Shown here: positions 9,272 to 21,633 of the stretch, piece by piece
Numbering within the stretch: the stretch's first letter is position 1
Layout of the letters: each line of letters opens with the position of its first letter
Assembly: GCF_006658505.1 (NCBI RefSeq)
Contig: NZ_VFUZ01000007.1
Span: 62,001-126,000, forward strand
DNA from: Mesorhizobium sp. B2-4-15
GTDB taxonomy: Bacteria > Pseudomonadota > Alphaproteobacteria > Rhizobiales > Rhizobiaceae
Direction: 5' to 3'
Length of the DNA stretch: 64,000 nucleotides
Position numbers and translations under genes: made by a program
Notes under the pieces: model-generated
Told to the model about the DNA's origin: nothing
The model's input: the letters and a program-made list of their open reading frames with translations, nothing else
Databases searched by the model: none

Positions 9272-10051
9272 ATGGAGCTCGGCATCAGGGGAAAGAAGGC
9301 AATCGTCTGCGCTTCGAGCAAGGGGCTTGGGAAAGGCTGTGCCATGGCGCTGGCCGAAGCCGGTTGCGATATCGTCGTCAACGGCCGCAACGCGGAGCTG
9401 GTGGCGAAAACCGCCGCCGAGCTGCGCCAGCGCTATGGCGTGACGGTGATGGAAGTCGTCGGCGACGTTTCGAAACCGGAGGTGCAGAAGGCGCTGCTTG
9501 CCGCCTGTCCCGAACCCGACATCCTCGTCAACAACAATGGCGGGCCGCCGCTTCGCGATTTCCGCGAGCTCGATCGCGCCAAGATCCTCGAAGGCGTCAT
9601 CCAGAACATGGTGACGCCGATCGAGCTGGTGCAGGCCGTCCTCGATGGCATGGCGGCGCGCGGCTTCGGCCGTATCGTCAACATCACCTCACTGTCGGTC
9701 TATGTCCCCATCCCCGGCCTTGACCTGTCGTCCGGCGCGCGCGCCGGCCTGACCTCGTTCCTTGCCGGCGTGGCGCGAACGGTGATCGACCGCAACGTCA
9801 CCATCAACTCTCTCTTGCCCGGCAAGCTCGACACCGACCGGCTGCGCGGCCCGCACGAGGCCGGCACGGTCGAGGATCCCGCCGCGGCCGCGGCGCGCAA
9901 GACCCGCATCAGCGCCGATGTGCCGGCCAAGCGACTCGGCACGCCAGAGGAATTCGGCCAGATCTGCGCCTTCCTGTGCTCGGTTCATGCCGGCTATCTG
10001 ACCGGACAGAACATACCCGTCGACGGGGGTCTCTACGTCAGCGCCTTTTGA
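9272..10051 (+). CDS. SDR-family protein with degenerate active site
   Basis: 259 residues with a Rossmann fold: glycine-rich CASSKGLGKG (13-22), NNNGG (87-91) in place of NNAG, and C-terminal 'GQNIPVDGGLY'. The catalytic Ser140 (ITS) is present. Thirteen residues later, where the Tyr should be, stands Ser153, and the Lys position is Arg157 (SSGARAGL in place of YxxxKxxL). This matches the atypical BKR-like SDR subgroup described as lacking the canonical tetrad. It may bind NAD(P)(H) but use another mechanism, or be non-catalytic. RBS: AGGAGAAATCGTC-ATG. Confidence 0.85.
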   Translation: MELGIRGKKAIVCASSKGLGKGCAMALAEAGCDIVVNGRNAELVAKTAAELRQRYGVTVMEVVGDVSKPEVQKALLAACPEPDILVNNNGGPPLRDFRELDRAKILEGVIQNMVTPIELVQAVLDGMAARGFGRIVNITSLSVYVPIPGLDLSSGARAGLTSFLAGVARTVIDRNVTINSLLPGKLDTDRLRGPHEAGTVEDPAAAAARKTRISADVPAKRLGTPEEFGQICAFLCSVHAGYLTGQNIPVDGGLYVSAF

Positions 10052-10124
10052 TCGGAGGGGCGGCAAAGCGGCGCGACTCATCCGGCATGAAACAGCCGCA
10101 AGTACCTGATATATAGTGATTTTC

Positions 10125-10156
10125 GACGCGCCGACCCATAAAGCCATCGGCGCGTC
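10125..10156 (+). terminator. Perfect 10-bp stem-loop between the SDR and malic enzyme genes
   Basis: GACGCGCCGA and TCGGCGCGTC form a perfect 10-bp stem with a 12-nt loop, 74 bp after the SDR stop and 72 bp before the malic enzyme start. No U-tract follows. It could end SDR transcription or act in the malic enzyme leader. Confidence 0.4.
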
Positions 10157-10227
10157 AATTAGCGTCGCGAAAACCGCTGACCTCATGCTAAAAGGACTCT
10201 CGAAGCAGGTTTCGAGGGAGCGGCCGC

Positions 10228-12552
<2,325 letters not shown>

Positions 12553-12624
12553 GCCAAGATTTCGCGGTAAACTGCGATTAACCGCGAACACGGTAGCCTT
12601 GCGGACGATGGCGGAGTTGGGCGG

Positions 12625-13827
12625 ATGACAGGCGGAGGGTGGAAGCAGGCGTATGCTGCCGTGCTGCTCGGCCTCTTCCTGTCCGGTGCCACGATCACCG
12701 AGCCACAGGCCGCCTCGCGGGTCTGCCGCCAGTTGGAGGCCGATCTTGCCGCGGCTTCGCGCGGCGGGGGCGGCGGTCCGGCAATGATCCGGAAATACGA
12801 TGCCGCGATCGATAGGCAGCGCCAACAGATATCGAGGGCACGCGATCAGGCGAGCAGCGCCGGGTGCGGATTTTCGCTGTTTGCCCGCAACATCAATCAA
12901 TGCGCCGGGCTCAACGCCACCATTGAGCGCATGAACGCCAATCTCGACAGCCTGCAGGCCAAGCGTGCGCAGCTCGCCGGCGGCGGCTCACGCCGCGATC
13001 GTGGCCGCATCCTGGCGGCGCTCGACGCCAATGGCTGCCGCGACGACGCTGCTCCCCAACGCCGCGCTCCGCTGCAGGACGCCGACCGTGGGGAAGACGA
13101 CAACACGAACCTGTTCGACCAGCTTTTCGGCGGCGACAGCCGACAGGTCGATACATTGGACCAGCCCGATGATTCCGGCGAGGAGCGCAACATCCGCCGC
13201 GTCCTGAACCTGTCCGGCACTCCGGATTTTCAGAGCACGGGCGGCGAATTCCACACCACCTGCGTGCGCACCTGCGACGGCTATTTCTTTCCCATGTCGA
13301 ACGCCGCCTCGGCCAGCGATTTCGAACGCGACCAGAAGAATTGCGAATCGAGCTGTCCCGGCACCGAGATGCAGGTCTTCTATTCGCGCGGCATGGATGA
13401 TGATTCGGCCTCGATGACGTCATCGGTCACCGGCAGGCCCTACAGTGAATTGCCGACCGCCTATCTCTACAAGCAGTCCAACATGTCGCGGCCGCCGGCC
13501 TGCGGCTGCAACGCCGCGCAGAATTTCCAGATCATTGGCGGCAATCCGTCGAACCCGACGCAACCGCAGCCCGAAGCGGCGGCGGCGCCTTTCGTTCCCG
13601 TTCCGGCCTCCAAGCCCGATCCCGGTGCCGACCCGGAAACGCTGGCCAATAGAGAAGGCGGGCTCGACCGTGAAGCCATCAAGCGGCTTTCCGCGAAGCC
13701 GGTGACGTCGCCCGTCTCGGCCCTGCCGCCGGAGCAGCGCAAGGTCAGGGTCGTCGGGCCAACGTTCCTTCCCGACCCATCAGCGGCAATAAATCTGCAA
13801 GCTCCGGCCCCGAAGGCAGTCCAGTAA
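12625..13827 (+). CDS. DUF2865 domain-containing exported protein
   Basis: 400 residues. An N-terminal hydrophobic segment ending in PQA (about residues 8-30) looks like a signal peptide. The mature region starts with a Cys-containing helical pair ('[12 protein letters not shown]', '[20 protein letters not shown]'), then a central domain with '[14 protein letters not shown]' and paired Cys residues ('NCESSCPG') typical of DUF2865. The C-terminal third is Pro/Ala-rich and likely disordered. The Cys pairs suggest a disulfide-stabilised periplasmic protein. Function unknown. The last 83 bp overlap the convergent gltX gene. Confidence 0.85.
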   Translation: MTGGGWKQAYAAVLLGLFLSGATITEPQAASRVCRQLEADLAAASRGGGGGPAMIRKYDAAIDRQRQQISRARDQASSAGCGFSLFARNINQCAGLNATIERMNANLDSLQAKRAQLAGGGSRRDRGRILAALDANGCRDDAAPQRRAPLQDADRGEDDNTNLFDQLFGGDSRQVDTLDQPDDSGEERNIRRVLNLSGTPDFQSTGGEFHTTCVRTCDGYFFPMSNAASASDFERDQKNCESSCPGTEMQVFYSRGMDDDSASMTSSVTGRPYSELPTAYLYKQSNMSRPPACGCNAAQNFQIIGGNPSNPTQPQPEAAAAPFVPVPASKPDPGADPETLANREGGLDREAIKRLSAKPVTSPVSALPPEQRKVRVVGPTFLPDPSAAINLQAPAPKAVQ

Positions 13828-15118
13828 GGGCAAGTCTGAGCGGCATGAACAGCCCCTTGCCCTTGCGCCCGGTCGCTTCCCTGATCTTGCCCGTCCAGTC
13901 CTTCCAGACCGTTCCGTTCCAGGGTTCCTCCGGCAGGATATCAAAGGCTTGATGCAGAAAATCGCGGTCGTCGGCGGAGAACTCGGACCGCTCCTGCGGC
14001 CCCTCGCGCAGGATGCGCCACCAGCCGACCGCATCAGCGAGCCGGTCAAGATTGCCGCGCACCGCCAGCCAGAAGGGTTCGGCTTGTTCGCCGGAGATAC
14101 CAAGCACCATCAGCCTGTCTCGTGCCTCGTCGAACGGCATATGGTGCAGCAGCACGCGGTTGAGCACGAAAAGCTCGTCCGGATCGAACTTGGCCGACGA
14201 TTTTGACGTCGCGGCCGGGTCGAAATGACCGGCTAGCTCGGTCAGGTCATGCGCGGCCGCGACGTTTTCCGAAGTCCCGACCAGCACGGCCAGCGAAGCG
14301 ACGGCCATCGGCTCGATGCCATCCTCGCGCAGGCTTTCAATGGACAGTGCCCCGGTGCGCTTCGACAGTCCTTCGCCCGACACGGTGGTCAAGAGATTGT
14401 GGTGGCCGAAGACCGGCGGCTCGGCGCCCAGCGCCTTGAACAGAGCGATCTGCACGCCGGTGTTGGTGACATGGTCGTCGCCGCGGATGACGTGGCTGAC
14501 TCCCATATCGATGTCGTCGACGACGGATGGCAGCGTGTAAAGGTAGGTGCCGTCCTCGCGCACCAGGACCGGGTCGGACAGGGAGGCCAGATCGACGGTT
14601 TCCTCGCCACGCACCAGATCGTTCCAGTGGACCTCGGTGCGCTCCGGCTGCTGTGGATCGCCGGTGAAATTGGGCAGCAGGAAGCGCCAGTGCGGCCTGC
14701 GGCCATCGGCCTGATATTCGGCAATCTGATCGTGGGTCAGCGCCAAGGCCTCGCGGCCGTAGACCGGCGGCAGGCCGCGCGTGCGGCGCACTTTGCGCCT
14801 GAGATCCAGTTCCTCCGGCGTTTCGTAGCAGGCGTACAGAACCCCCGCCGCCTTCAGCCGCTCGACCGCGGCGTCATAGACCTCGAAGCGCCGCGACTGA
14901 TATTCGGTGGCGTCCGGGAAAATGCCCAGCCAATGCAGGTCGTAGAGGATGGCGTCTGAGAATTCCTGCTTCGAGCGGGCGATGTCGGTGTCGTCGAAGC
15001 GCTGGATGAAGCGGCCCTTGTTGTTCACGGCAAACAGCCAGTTGAACAAAGCGGTGCGCGCATTGCCGATATGGATGCGGCCGGTCGGTGACGGAGCGAA
15101 ACGAACGGTAACTGTCAT
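13745..15118 (-). CDS. gltX: Glutamyl-tRNA synthetase (one of the two alphaproteobacterial paralogues)
   Basis: 457 residues from the ATG at 15118, where the start [13 protein letters not shown] is the conserved class I beginning; the frame is open further upstream but not conserved. The HIGH motif is HIGN (16-19) and the KMSKS-like motif is GLSKR within '[11 protein letters not shown]'. Alphaproteobacteria usually carry two GluRS copies, one of which can charge tRNA-Gln with Glu for the GatCAB route. The relatively short length fits either copy. The 3' end overlaps the DUF2865 gene by 83 bp. Confidence 0.92.
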   Translation of the reverse strand: MTVTVRFAPSPTGRIHIGNARTALFNWLFAVNNKGRFIQRFDDTDIARSKQEFSDAILYDLHWLGIFPDATEYQSRRFEVYDAAVERLKAAGVLYACYETPEELDLRRKVRRTRGLPPVYGREALALTHDQIAEYQADGRRPHWRFLLPNFTGDPQQPERTEVHWNDLVRGEETVDLASLSDPVLVREDGTYLYTLPSVVDDIDMGVSHVIRGDDHVTNTGVQIALFKALGAEPPVFGHHNLLTTVSGEGLSKRTGALSIESLREDGIEPMAVASLAVLVGTSENVAAAHDLTELAGHFDPAATSKSSAKFDPDELFVLNRVLLHHMPFDEARDRLMVLGISGEQAEPFWLAVRGNLDRLADAVGWWRILREGPQERSEFSADDRDFLHQAFDILPEEPWNGTVWKDWTGKIREATGRKGKGLFMPLRLALTGLPSGPELADLLPLMGREGTLARRP

Positions 15119-15207
15119 GAGCGGGGCGTACCGGATGCCTTTGTGATTGACAAGATGCGCCCCCGCACCGTGCCGCAGACATAGAACATGGCGCGCGTGT
15201 TGAAAAG

Positions 15208-15238
15208 ACCGGGGCCATGCGTCACGCATGGCCCCGGT
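15208..15238 (-). terminator. Rho-independent terminator of the ABC exporter gene
   Basis: A perfect 14-bp stem (ACCGGGGCCATGCG / CGCATGGCCCCGGT) with a 3-nt loop lies 4 bp after the exporter stop. On the minus strand it is followed by TCTTTTC-type U-rich sequence. It also insulates gltX from upstream transcription. Confidence 0.75.
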
Positions 15239-15242
15239 TCGG

Positions 15243-17048
15243 TCAGATCACCAGACCCTTGGTCAGTTCGAGCGCCTGGCGCTCGAACAGGCGGCGGTAG
15301 ATGCCGCCCTTCAGCCGGATCAGTTCGTCATGCGACCCTTCCTCGACGATCTTGCCGCGATCGAAAACCAGCAGCCTGTCGAGCGCCCGAACCGTCGACA
15401 GCCGGTGCGCGATGACAAGCGTCGTGCGGCCGACCATCAGCCGTTCCATGGCTTGCTGGATCAGCACCTCCGATTCCGAATCGAGGCTCGATGTCGCCTC
15501 GTCCAGGATCAGGATGCGGGCATCGGCAAGGAAGGCGCGCGCGATGGCCACGCGCTGCCGCTCGCCGCCCGACAGTTTCACGCCACGCTCGCCAACCAGC
15601 GTGCCGTAGCCCTTCGGCAGGTTGACGATGAAATCATGCGCGCTGGCCAGCCTGGCGGCATGCTCGATCTCCTCCTGCGTCGCGCTTGGCCTGGCATAGG
15701 CGATGTTCTCGGCCAGCGACCGATGGAACAGGATCGGCTCCTGCTGAACGATCGCGATCTGGCCGCGCAGCGACGCCTGCGCCACATCAGAGATATCCTG
15801 GCCGTCGATCAGGATCTTCCCGGCATTCACGTCATAGAGCCGCTGGATGAGCTTGACGAAGGTCGTCTTGCCCGAACCCGAATGGCCGACGAGCCCGACA
15901 CGTTCACCCGGCGCGATGTCGACCGAAAAGTCGCGATAGAGCGGCGACCGGTGATTGCCGTAGTGAAAGGTGACCTTGTCGAAGCCGATGGCCCCTCGCG
16001 TGATCCGGATCGGCCTGGCGCCGGGCCGGTCCTCGATGCCGAGAGGCTCGGACTGGAAATCGACCAGTTCCTCCATGTCGTTGATCGAGCGCTGCAGGTT
16101 GCGGATGTGCGTGCCGATATCCCGGAGATAACCCTGCAGCACGAAGAACGAGGTCAGCACGAAGGCGACGTCGCCGGCGCTCGCCTGCCCCCACGACCAC
16201 AGCATCAGCGACAGGCCGATCACCGCGGCCCTCATGACCAGCAGCAGCGCCCCTTGCGTGGTGCCGTTGATGGTGCCGCGCACCCAGGTGCGCCGCGTGC
16301 GCGCCCGCCATTTGGCGACCACCCTGGCAAGGCGACGCTCTTCGCGCTCCTCGGCGCCAAAGCCCTTGACCACGGCATTGCAGCTCACTGCATCGGCGAG
16401 CGAGCCGCCGAGGCGCGTGTCCCAGGTATTGGCGAGCCTTGCGGCCGGCGCGACATAGCCCAGCGACAGCATCGCCGTCACCGTGATGAACAGTACCGAG
16501 CCCGCGGCCACGACCACGCCCATCAGCGGCCAGAACCAGCCGAGCAGCAGCGTCGAACCGACGAGCATGACGACCGACGGCAGCAAGGCGATCAGGATAG
16601 TGTCGTTCAGCAGGTCGAGCGCCCACATGCCGCGCGTTATCTTGCGCACGGTCGAGCCGGCGAAGGAGTTGGCATGCCAGTCGGTGGAGAAGCGCTGCAC
16701 GCGATGGAAGGCGTCTGCGGCAATGTCTGCCATCATCTTCAGCGTCAGCTCGACGATCGCCATGAAGGCAAGGTTGCGCAGCACGACGCCGGTCAGGGCC
16801 AGCGCCATCAGCATGGAAAACGCCGTCATCGCCGCATTCCAGGCAATGGGGTCCGCGCCGGCGCTGCTGGCGACGGCATCGACCAGCCGGCCGGAATAGA
16901 GAGGTGTCAGGACGTCGGCCAGCGTCGACAGCAGGAAGCCGCCCATGATCAGCGAAAGCCGCCAGGGCTGGCGCCGCCAATGGAGAAAGGTAAAGCCAAG
17001 AACACTGCGAAACGCGCTCGCGCGCAAATCGATCTTAAAACGAGCCAT
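15243..17048 (-). CDS. ABC exporter half-transporter (fused membrane and ATPase domains)
   Basis: About 601 residues from the ATG at 17048 (a TTG lies 18 bp upstream). Residues ~25-310 carry six transmembrane helices of the type I exporter fold. Residues ~345-590 are the ATPase: Walker [11 protein letters not shown]-loop 'IVQQEPILF', signature LSGGERQR, Walker [13 protein letters not shown] and switch 'VIAHRLST'. It would work as a homodimer. The substrate (lipid, drug or peptide) is not evident. It is monocistronic, bounded by a strong terminator. Confidence 0.9.
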   Translation of the reverse strand: MARFKIDLRASAFRSVLGFTFLHWRRQPWRLSLIMGGFLLSTLADVLTPLYSGRLVDAVASSAGADPIAWNAAMTAFSMLMALALTGVVLRNLAFMAIVELTLKMMADIAADAFHRVQRFSTDWHANSFAGSTVRKITRGMWALDLLNDTILIALLPSVVMLVGSTLLLGWFWPLMGVVVAAGSVLFITVTAMLSLGYVAPAARLANTWDTRLGGSLADAVSCNAVVKGFGAEEREERRLARVVAKWRARTRRTWVRGTINGTTQGALLLVMRAAVIGLSLMLWSWGQASAGDVAFVLTSFFVLQGYLRDIGTHIRNLQRSINDMEELVDFQSEPLGIEDRPGARPIRITRGAIGFDKVTFHYGNHRSPLYRDFSVDIAPGERVGLVGHSGSGKTTFVKLIQRLYDVNAGKILIDGQDISDVAQASLRGQIAIVQQEPILFHRSLAENIAYARPSATQEEIEHAARLASAHDFIVNLPKGYGTLVGERGVKLSGGERQRVAIARAFLADARILILDEATSSLDSESEVLIQQAMERLMVGRTTLVIAHRLSTVRALDRLLVFDRGKIVEEGSHDELIRLKGGIYRRLFERQALELTKGLVI

Positions 17049-17413
17049 GATGTCATTCGGGCGCAAAAAGCCCGATCCCGGTAAAGTCGAAAACGGAAAA
17101 AACCGCGTTGGGGCTGATTGCCCATGAATGCGGAGGTTCGGCTATGGTTGGTCGGCTGCCCAAGGGGGCGACCGGCAGCGGCAAATGCCTTTTCTACGTC
17201 CGGGGTGGTTCCGATACTTCGGAACACCGGCGCAGACCTAGGCCTCGCGGCCTCGCATAACGATGTCAAATCCTGGCATTCGGACCTCCCTGAAGGGAAT
17301 CGCGGAGAAGTCCTTATAGAGACGCCCTATAGCTTCGCCAAGGCAGGCCGCCGCCGAAACGGCATCTGGTCCAAGCAATGAGACGAATTTGCAACAATTG
17401 CACTCATCGCCCG
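17049..17413. other. Intergenic region upstream of the ABC exporter
   Basis: 365 bp with no convincing gene. It contains an inverted repeat with arms GTTCCGA / TCGGAAC and a 4-nt loop (17208-17225), a possible operator or hairpin, and a smaller TGCAA-CAA-TTGCA repeat near 17390. A plus-strand frame of about 85 codons from the ATG at 17124 has no recognisable motif and is not called. Confidence 0.4.
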
Positions 17414-17827
17414 TCAGGACGTCGGTGTACGATCAAGGCGCATATATCGGCCATCGGTCGACGGCTTGAAAGCCAGCTTCTCGTACATGCCGTGCGCATC
17501 GCTCGTCGACAGGCTCCAGTGCGAAACGGTGCTTAGCTCCGGATGGTCGATGAGTGCCCGCACCAGCCGCAAGCCGATGCCACGCCCGCGATGCTGCGGC
17601 CAGATGATAATGTCGGCGAGATAGGCGAACACCGTGCGGTCGGTGATGGCCCGACCGAATCCGACCTGTTTGCCGTCGATATAGGCGGCGGCGCAGAACG
17701 AATGGGCAAAGGCGCGGCGGTGCGTTTCATCGCTGCGGCCGTCGCCCCAGTAGCTTGCCATCAACAGGTCCGACGTCGCCCGGAAATCGATCCGCGACAG
17801 GTCGAAGCTGATTTCACAATCAGGCAT
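17414..17827 (-). CDS. GNAT-family N-acetyltransferase
   Basis: 137 residues covering one GNAT domain. The acetyl-CoA binding motif A is 'IIIWPQHRGRGIGLRLVRALI' (the R/Q-x-x-G-x-G core is HRGRGIG). The C-terminal 'AHGMYEKLAFKPS' is the usual motif B strand-helix with the Tyr that protonates CoA. The short length and 'FRATSDLL..SYWGDGRS' start fit small-molecule or amine acetyltransferases of unknown substrate. It lies 48 bp upstream-adjacent to nadE's 3' end on the same strand, not obviously cotranscribed. Confidence 0.88.
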   Translation of the reverse strand: MPDCEISFDLSRIDFRATSDLLMASYWGDGRSDETHRRAFAHSFCAAAYIDGKQVGFGRAITDRTVFAYLADIIIWPQHRGRGIGLRLVRALIDHPELSTVSHWSLSTSDAHGMYEKLAFKPSTDGRYMRLDRTPTS

Positions 17828-17874
17828 GGCTGTATCTCCCCCACGGTGCCGCGTATTTTCAATCAGCGAGCGAG

Positions 17875-19551
17875 TTACTCGCGATCCCTGAAACGGTTGG
17901 TGACGGGATAGCGGCGGTCGCGGCCGAAATTCTTCCTGGTGATCTTCACGCCCGGTGCCGCCTGCCGGCGTTTGTATTCCGCGATGTAGAGCAGATGCTC
18001 TATACGCGTCACCGTCGCCCGGTCATGACCGCGCGCCACGATGTCGTCGACGCCCATCTCGTTCTCGACCAGGCATTCCAGGATATCGTCCAACACCGGA
18101 TAGGGCGGCAGCGAATCCTGGTCGGTCTGGTTCTCGCGCAATTCCGCCGACGGCGCCTTGTCGATGATATTCTTCGGGATGACCTCGCCCGACGGTCCGA
18201 GCGCGCCCGGCGGCACATGGCTGTTGCGCCAGCGCGACAGCGCGTAGACCTGCATCTTGTAGAGGTCCTTGATCGGATTGAAGCCGCCATTCATGTCGCC
18301 ATAGAGCGTGGCGTAGCCGACGGACATCTCGCTCTTGTTGCCCGTGGTGACGACCATCGAGCCGAACTTGTTGGAAATCGCCATCAGGATGGTGCCGCGC
18401 GCACGGCTCTGCAGGTTCTCTTCGGTGATGCCTTCCTTGGTGCCCTCGAAAAGCTGCGTCAGCGCATGCATGAAGCCTTCGACCGGTTCGAAGATCGGCA
18501 CGATGTCATAGCGGCAACCGAGCGCGCGGGCGCAGTCCTCGGCGTCCTTCAGCGAATCCTTCGACGTGTAGCGGTAAGGCATCATCACCGCGCGCAGCCG
18601 TTCCTCGCCAAGTGCGTCGACGGCAAGCGCCGCGCAGATCGCCGAATCGATGCCGCCCGACAGGCCGAGCACGACATTCTTGAAGCCGTTCTTGTTGACG
18701 TAGTCGCGCAGACCCAGCATGCAGGCCCGGTAGTCGGCTTCCTCCCGCTCGGGGATTTTCGACATCGGCCCCTCAGAGCAGGCCCAATGATCATCCTGTC
18801 TTTTCCAGGTGGTGACGTCGACCGCCTCCTCGAACTGGCTCATCTGGAAGGCAAGCCGTTTGTCGGCGCCAATAGCAAACGACGCGCCGTCGAAGATCAG
18901 CTCGTCCTGGCCGCCGAGCTGGTTGGCATAGATGATCGGCAGGCCACACTCGATGACCTGCTTGATGACGACCTGTTGGCGGACATCGATCTTGGCGCGG
19001 TAATAGGGCGAGCCGTTCGGCACAAGCAGGATTTCCGCCCCGCTTTCGGCAAGCGTCTCGCAGATGCCGATCTCGCCCCAGATGTCCTCGCAGATCGGAA
19101 TCCCGATGCGCACGCCGCGGAAATTGATAGGCCCCTGGATCTCGGGCCCAGCCTGGAAGACGCGCTTCTCGTCGAATTCGCCGTAGTTGGGAAGATCGAG
19201 CTTGTAGCGTTCGGCGATGATCTTGCCGCCATCGGCGAAGACGATCGAATTGTGCGTGCCGCTCTTGCGCTTCAGCGGCGTGCCGATGACGACGCCGGGG
19301 CCGCCATCGGCGGTATCGGCGGCGAAGTCCTGCGCCGCGCGCTCGCAGGCTTTCAGGAAGGCCGGCTTCAGCACCAGATCCTCCGGCGGATAGCCGGCGA
19401 GGAAAAGCTCGGTATAGAGCACGAGATCGGCGCCCTGGCGGGCGGCATCCGCCCTCGCCTCGCGAGCTTTGGCGAGGTTGCCGGCGACATCGCCGACAGT
19501 CGGGTTGAGCTGGGCGATTGCGATGCGCAGGATGTCAGGCTTCTTGGTCAT
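17875..19551 (-). CDS. nadE: Glutamine-dependent NAD+ synthetase
   Basis: 558 residues from the ATG at 19551; the MTKKPDILRIAIAQ start is the usual one. The N-terminal nitrilase-type glutaminase domain has the Glu48-Lys117-Cys154 triad (LYTELF, YKLDLPNYG, IPICEDIW). The C-terminal synthetase has the PP-loop GLSGGIDSA and 'GTILMAISNKFG', 'TTGNKSEMSVGYATLYGDM'. It makes NAD+ from nicotinic acid adenine dinucleotide with ammonia channelled from glutamine. Confidence 0.95.
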   Translation of the reverse strand: MTKKPDILRIAIAQLNPTVGDVAGNLAKAREARADAARQGADLVLYTELFLAGYPPEDLVLKPAFLKACERAAQDFAADTADGGPGVVIGTPLKRKSGTHNSIVFADGGKIIAERYKLDLPNYGEFDEKRVFQAGPEIQGPINFRGVRIGIPICEDIWGEIGICETLAESGAEILLVPNGSPYYRAKIDVRQQVVIKQVIECGLPIIYANQLGGQDELIFDGASFAIGADKRLAFQMSQFEEAVDVTTWKRQDDHWACSEGPMSKIPEREEADYRACMLGLRDYVNKNGFKNVVLGLSGGIDSAICAALAVDALGEERLRAVMMPYRYTSKDSLKDAEDCARALGCRYDIVPIFEPVEGFMHALTQLFEGTKEGITEENLQSRARGTILMAISNKFGSMVVTTGNKSEMSVGYATLYGDMNGGFNPIKDLYKMQVYALSRWRNSHVPPGALGPSGEVIPKNIIDKAPSAELRENQTDQDSLPPYPVLDDILECLVENEMGVDDIVARGHDRATVTRIEHLLYIAEYKRRQAAPGVKITRKNFGRDRRYPVTNRFRDRE

Positions 19552-19675
19552 GCCTGCTGACTTAGCGCGGCAAAATACGCCTCGCAATGGCGTTCGCTTG
19601 GACCACCCCAGACCGATTGACGGGCATCAACGGTGTCAGGCCGAATGATTGGGTGAACGGTGTCCAGACCGACGA

Positions 19676-20392
19676 TCAGTCCTCGCCCATGTACTCGCGC
19701 AGCGCTTGCGGAGAATGGTTGTCACCGATCGACATCGCCAGGATGCGCGAAATGTGCCGCCGCGGCAAACCTGTCTCGGCAGCCCACCGGTTGATCTGCG
19801 CCTGGACTTTATCGAGGTCCTTCTTCGAGGTCGGGCTTTCCGCGATATCGAGCCCGGCGTCGCGAAGTGCCGCCGCCATATCGGTCGAAATGACGAAGGC
19901 ATCCCAGCCCAGCCAGCGCAGGAAATACTGGCCGGTGTTGCCGCCGAGCCGGCTACCATGCTTGCCGAGATAGGCCATCAGCCCGACCTGATCATCGGCC
20001 GGCCATTCGGCAAGGAAATTGCCGAAGCCGCCATGCTCTTTGGACACGCGCTCGACAAAGGCGGCGTTGTCGCGAACGGACCTGATCTTCTGCGGGTTGC
20101 GCACGATGCGCTGATCGGAAGCCAGATCGTGCCAGAAATCGTCAGGCTGGAACAACAGCCGCTTCGGCTCGAAACGCAGAAACGCCTCCTCGAAGCCTGG
20201 CCATTTCTGCTCGATGACGCGCCAGACGAAACCGGCGGCGAATATCCGCTCGGCCATCGTCGAGAGAATGCGGTCGTCCGCGATCTCGGCGACGGCGGCG
20301 TTGTCGGGCACCGGCCCGAGCAGCGTCGAAAGCTCCGCTTCGCCGCCCTTGCGTTTTGCCGCGCGCAGGCGAATTTTCTGAAAATCGGCCAT
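19676..20392 (-). CDS. tag: DNA-3-methyladenine glycosylase I (Tag) family protein
   Basis: 238 residues. The Tag-type helical core is recognisable in 'FVWRVIEQKWPGFEEAF' (E. coli Tag region LTILKKRENYR), 'RNPQKIRSVRDNA' and 'LGWDAFVISTDM'. A predicted aromatic pocket is present. No Cys is seen in the chain, so the zinc-snap (Cys/His/His/Cys) of enterobacterial Tag is absent. This divergent subgroup is common in alphaproteobacteria and may have different base specificity. RBS GAGGGACC precedes the ATG. Confidence 0.75.
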   Translation of the reverse strand: MADFQKIRLRAAKRKGGEAELSTLLGPVPDNAAVAEIADDRILSTMAERIFAAGFVWRVIEQKWPGFEEAFLRFEPKRLLFQPDDFWHDLASDQRIVRNPQKIRSVRDNAAFVERVSKEHGGFGNFLAEWPADDQVGLMAYLGKHGSRLGGNTGQYFLRWLGWDAFVISTDMAAALRDAGLDIAESPTSKKDLDKVQAQINRWAAETGLPRRHISRILAMSIGDNHSPQALREYMGED

Positions 20393-20480
20393 CGGTCCCT
20401 CGCTGTCCGCCGCAATGTATCACTTCCCCTGGGAGCCGGCAGCCTCTACCTCTATCGCCAGCCCAGACCTGGAGACAGCC

Positions 20481-21041
20481 ATGTACAAGACGATCGATGA
20501 ACTGGCGAATCGTTGGTTCAAGCGACGGCCGGACGGCCTCACCCAGTTGGAGAGCCGTGTGCTGCAGTCAACGTTCGAGCGCACCACCATCACCAGGGAC
20601 ACCAACAAGGCTGTCGCCTTCCACCAGACCTTCGGCGACCGGCTTGCCGACACCATCGCCCGCATCGGCGGTTCCTGGTCCTTCATCCTCGCCTTTCTGG
20701 CTTTCCTGGTCCTTTGGACCGCTGGCAATGTCTGGCTTCTGTCACGCGATGCCTTCGACCCCTACCCGTTCATCTTCCTCAATCTTGTCCTGTCGATGCT
20801 TGCCGCCATTCAGGCGCCGGTGATCATGATGGCGCAGAACCGCCAGATCGAGCGCGACCGCATCGATGCCGCCCATGACTACGAGGTCAATCTGAAGGCA
20901 GAGATCGAAATCATGGCGCTGCATGAAAAGCTCGACGAACTGCGCCACAGCCAGATCCTCGGCATGCGCGACGAGATCGTGCGGCTGGCCGAACAGGTGC
21001 AGCGGATCGATGAAAGGCTGTCGCAGCAGCCGGCTTCATGA
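20481..21041 (+). CDS. DUF1003 inner-membrane protein
   Basis: 186 residues from the ATG at 20481, preceded by GGAGACAGCC. Two adjacent transmembrane helices (about 68-88 and 98-120) contain 'GSWSFILAFLAFLVLWTAGN', the DUF1003 signature, then 'MMAQNRQIERDRIDAAHDYEVNLKAE', also characteristic. The C-terminal ~60 residues are a coiled-coil helix. Function unknown. The stop codon overlaps the start of the DedA gene (ATGA), so the two are translationally coupled. Confidence 0.9.
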   Translation: MYKTIDELANRWFKRRPDGLTQLESRVLQSTFERTTITRDTNKAVAFHQTFGDRLADTIARIGGSWSFILAFLAFLVLWTAGNVWLLSRDAFDPYPFIFLNLVLSMLAAIQAPVIMMAQNRQIERDRIDAAHDYEVNLKAEIEIMALHEKLDELRHSQILGMRDEIVRLAEQVQRIDERLSQQPAS

Positions 21042-21625
21042 CCGATACGATCCATCATTTCATCGAACAATACGGGCTGCTTGCGGTCTTTCTCGGCTGC
21101 GTTGCCGAAGGGGAAAGTGCGGCCATCCTCGGCGGCTTCTTCGCCCACCAGCATATCTTCGTGCTGTGGCATGCCTTTGTCGCGGCAGCACTCGGCGCCT
21201 TCGCCGGCGATACGGGCTTCTTCATCCTTGGGCGAAGCTTTGCCGATCATCGCTATGTCGTGAGATTGCGCCGGCGCCCCGGTTTCCGCCGCGCCTACCA
21301 TCTGCTCAACACCCATCCCAACATCTTCGTGCTGTCGAACCGTTACATCTACGGCATGCGCCTCGTCGGCGGCATAGCGGCCGGACTGTCGCGCATCTCG
21401 ATGCTGCGTTTCGTCGTCCTCAACGCCGCCTCGTCGACGGTTTGGGCAATCCTGTTCGGCACGATAGGCTACATCTTCGGGCTGGGAGCCGAGCAGCTTA
21501 TCGGCAAGGCATTGGCCCGCCACGAGCGCCTGTTGATTGGTCTGGGGATCGGTCTGGCGGTGGCCATCATTGCCTGGCTTGTGGCGCGCCATGTCGCCAG
21601 CAAGGAGCGAGCCAGGGAAAGCTGA
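21038..21625 (+). CDS. DedA-family (VTT domain) membrane protein
   Basis: 195 residues. The pattern 'EQYGLLAVFLGCVAEGESAAILGGFFA' with the acidic residues of DedA helix hairpins, 'GAFAGDTGFFILGR' and 'SNRYIYGMRLVGGIAAGLSRIS' (the conserved R-x-x-P/G-x-x-R region) identify the family. DedA proteins are flippase-like membrane proteins implicated in undecaprenyl phosphate or phospholipid recycling and pH/antibiotic tolerance. Translationally coupled to the DUF1003 gene, which suggests a joint envelope role. Confidence 0.9.
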   Translation: MTDTIHHFIEQYGLLAVFLGCVAEGESAAILGGFFAHQHIFVLWHAFVAAALGAFAGDTGFFILGRSFADHRYVVRLRRRPGFRRAYHLLNTHPNIFVLSNRYIYGMRLVGGIAAGLSRISMLRFVVLNAASSTVWAILFGTIGYIFGLGAEQLIGKALARHERLLIGLGIGLAVAIIAWLVARHVASKERARES

Positions 21626-21633
21626 GCTGATCG

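Noticed and set aside
15228..17084. A 618-codon frame opposite the ABC exporter
   Set aside because: The exporter has all ABC motifs in its frame, and the antisense frame has no recognisable domain.
17124..17381. Plus-strand frame of about 85 codons upstream of the ABC exporter
   Set aside because: No motif, no convincing RBS, and it overlaps inverted repeats.
17995..19560. A 521-codon frame opposite nadE
   Set aside because: nadE is certain from its catalytic residues; the antisense product is rich in Asp, Arg and His without motifs.
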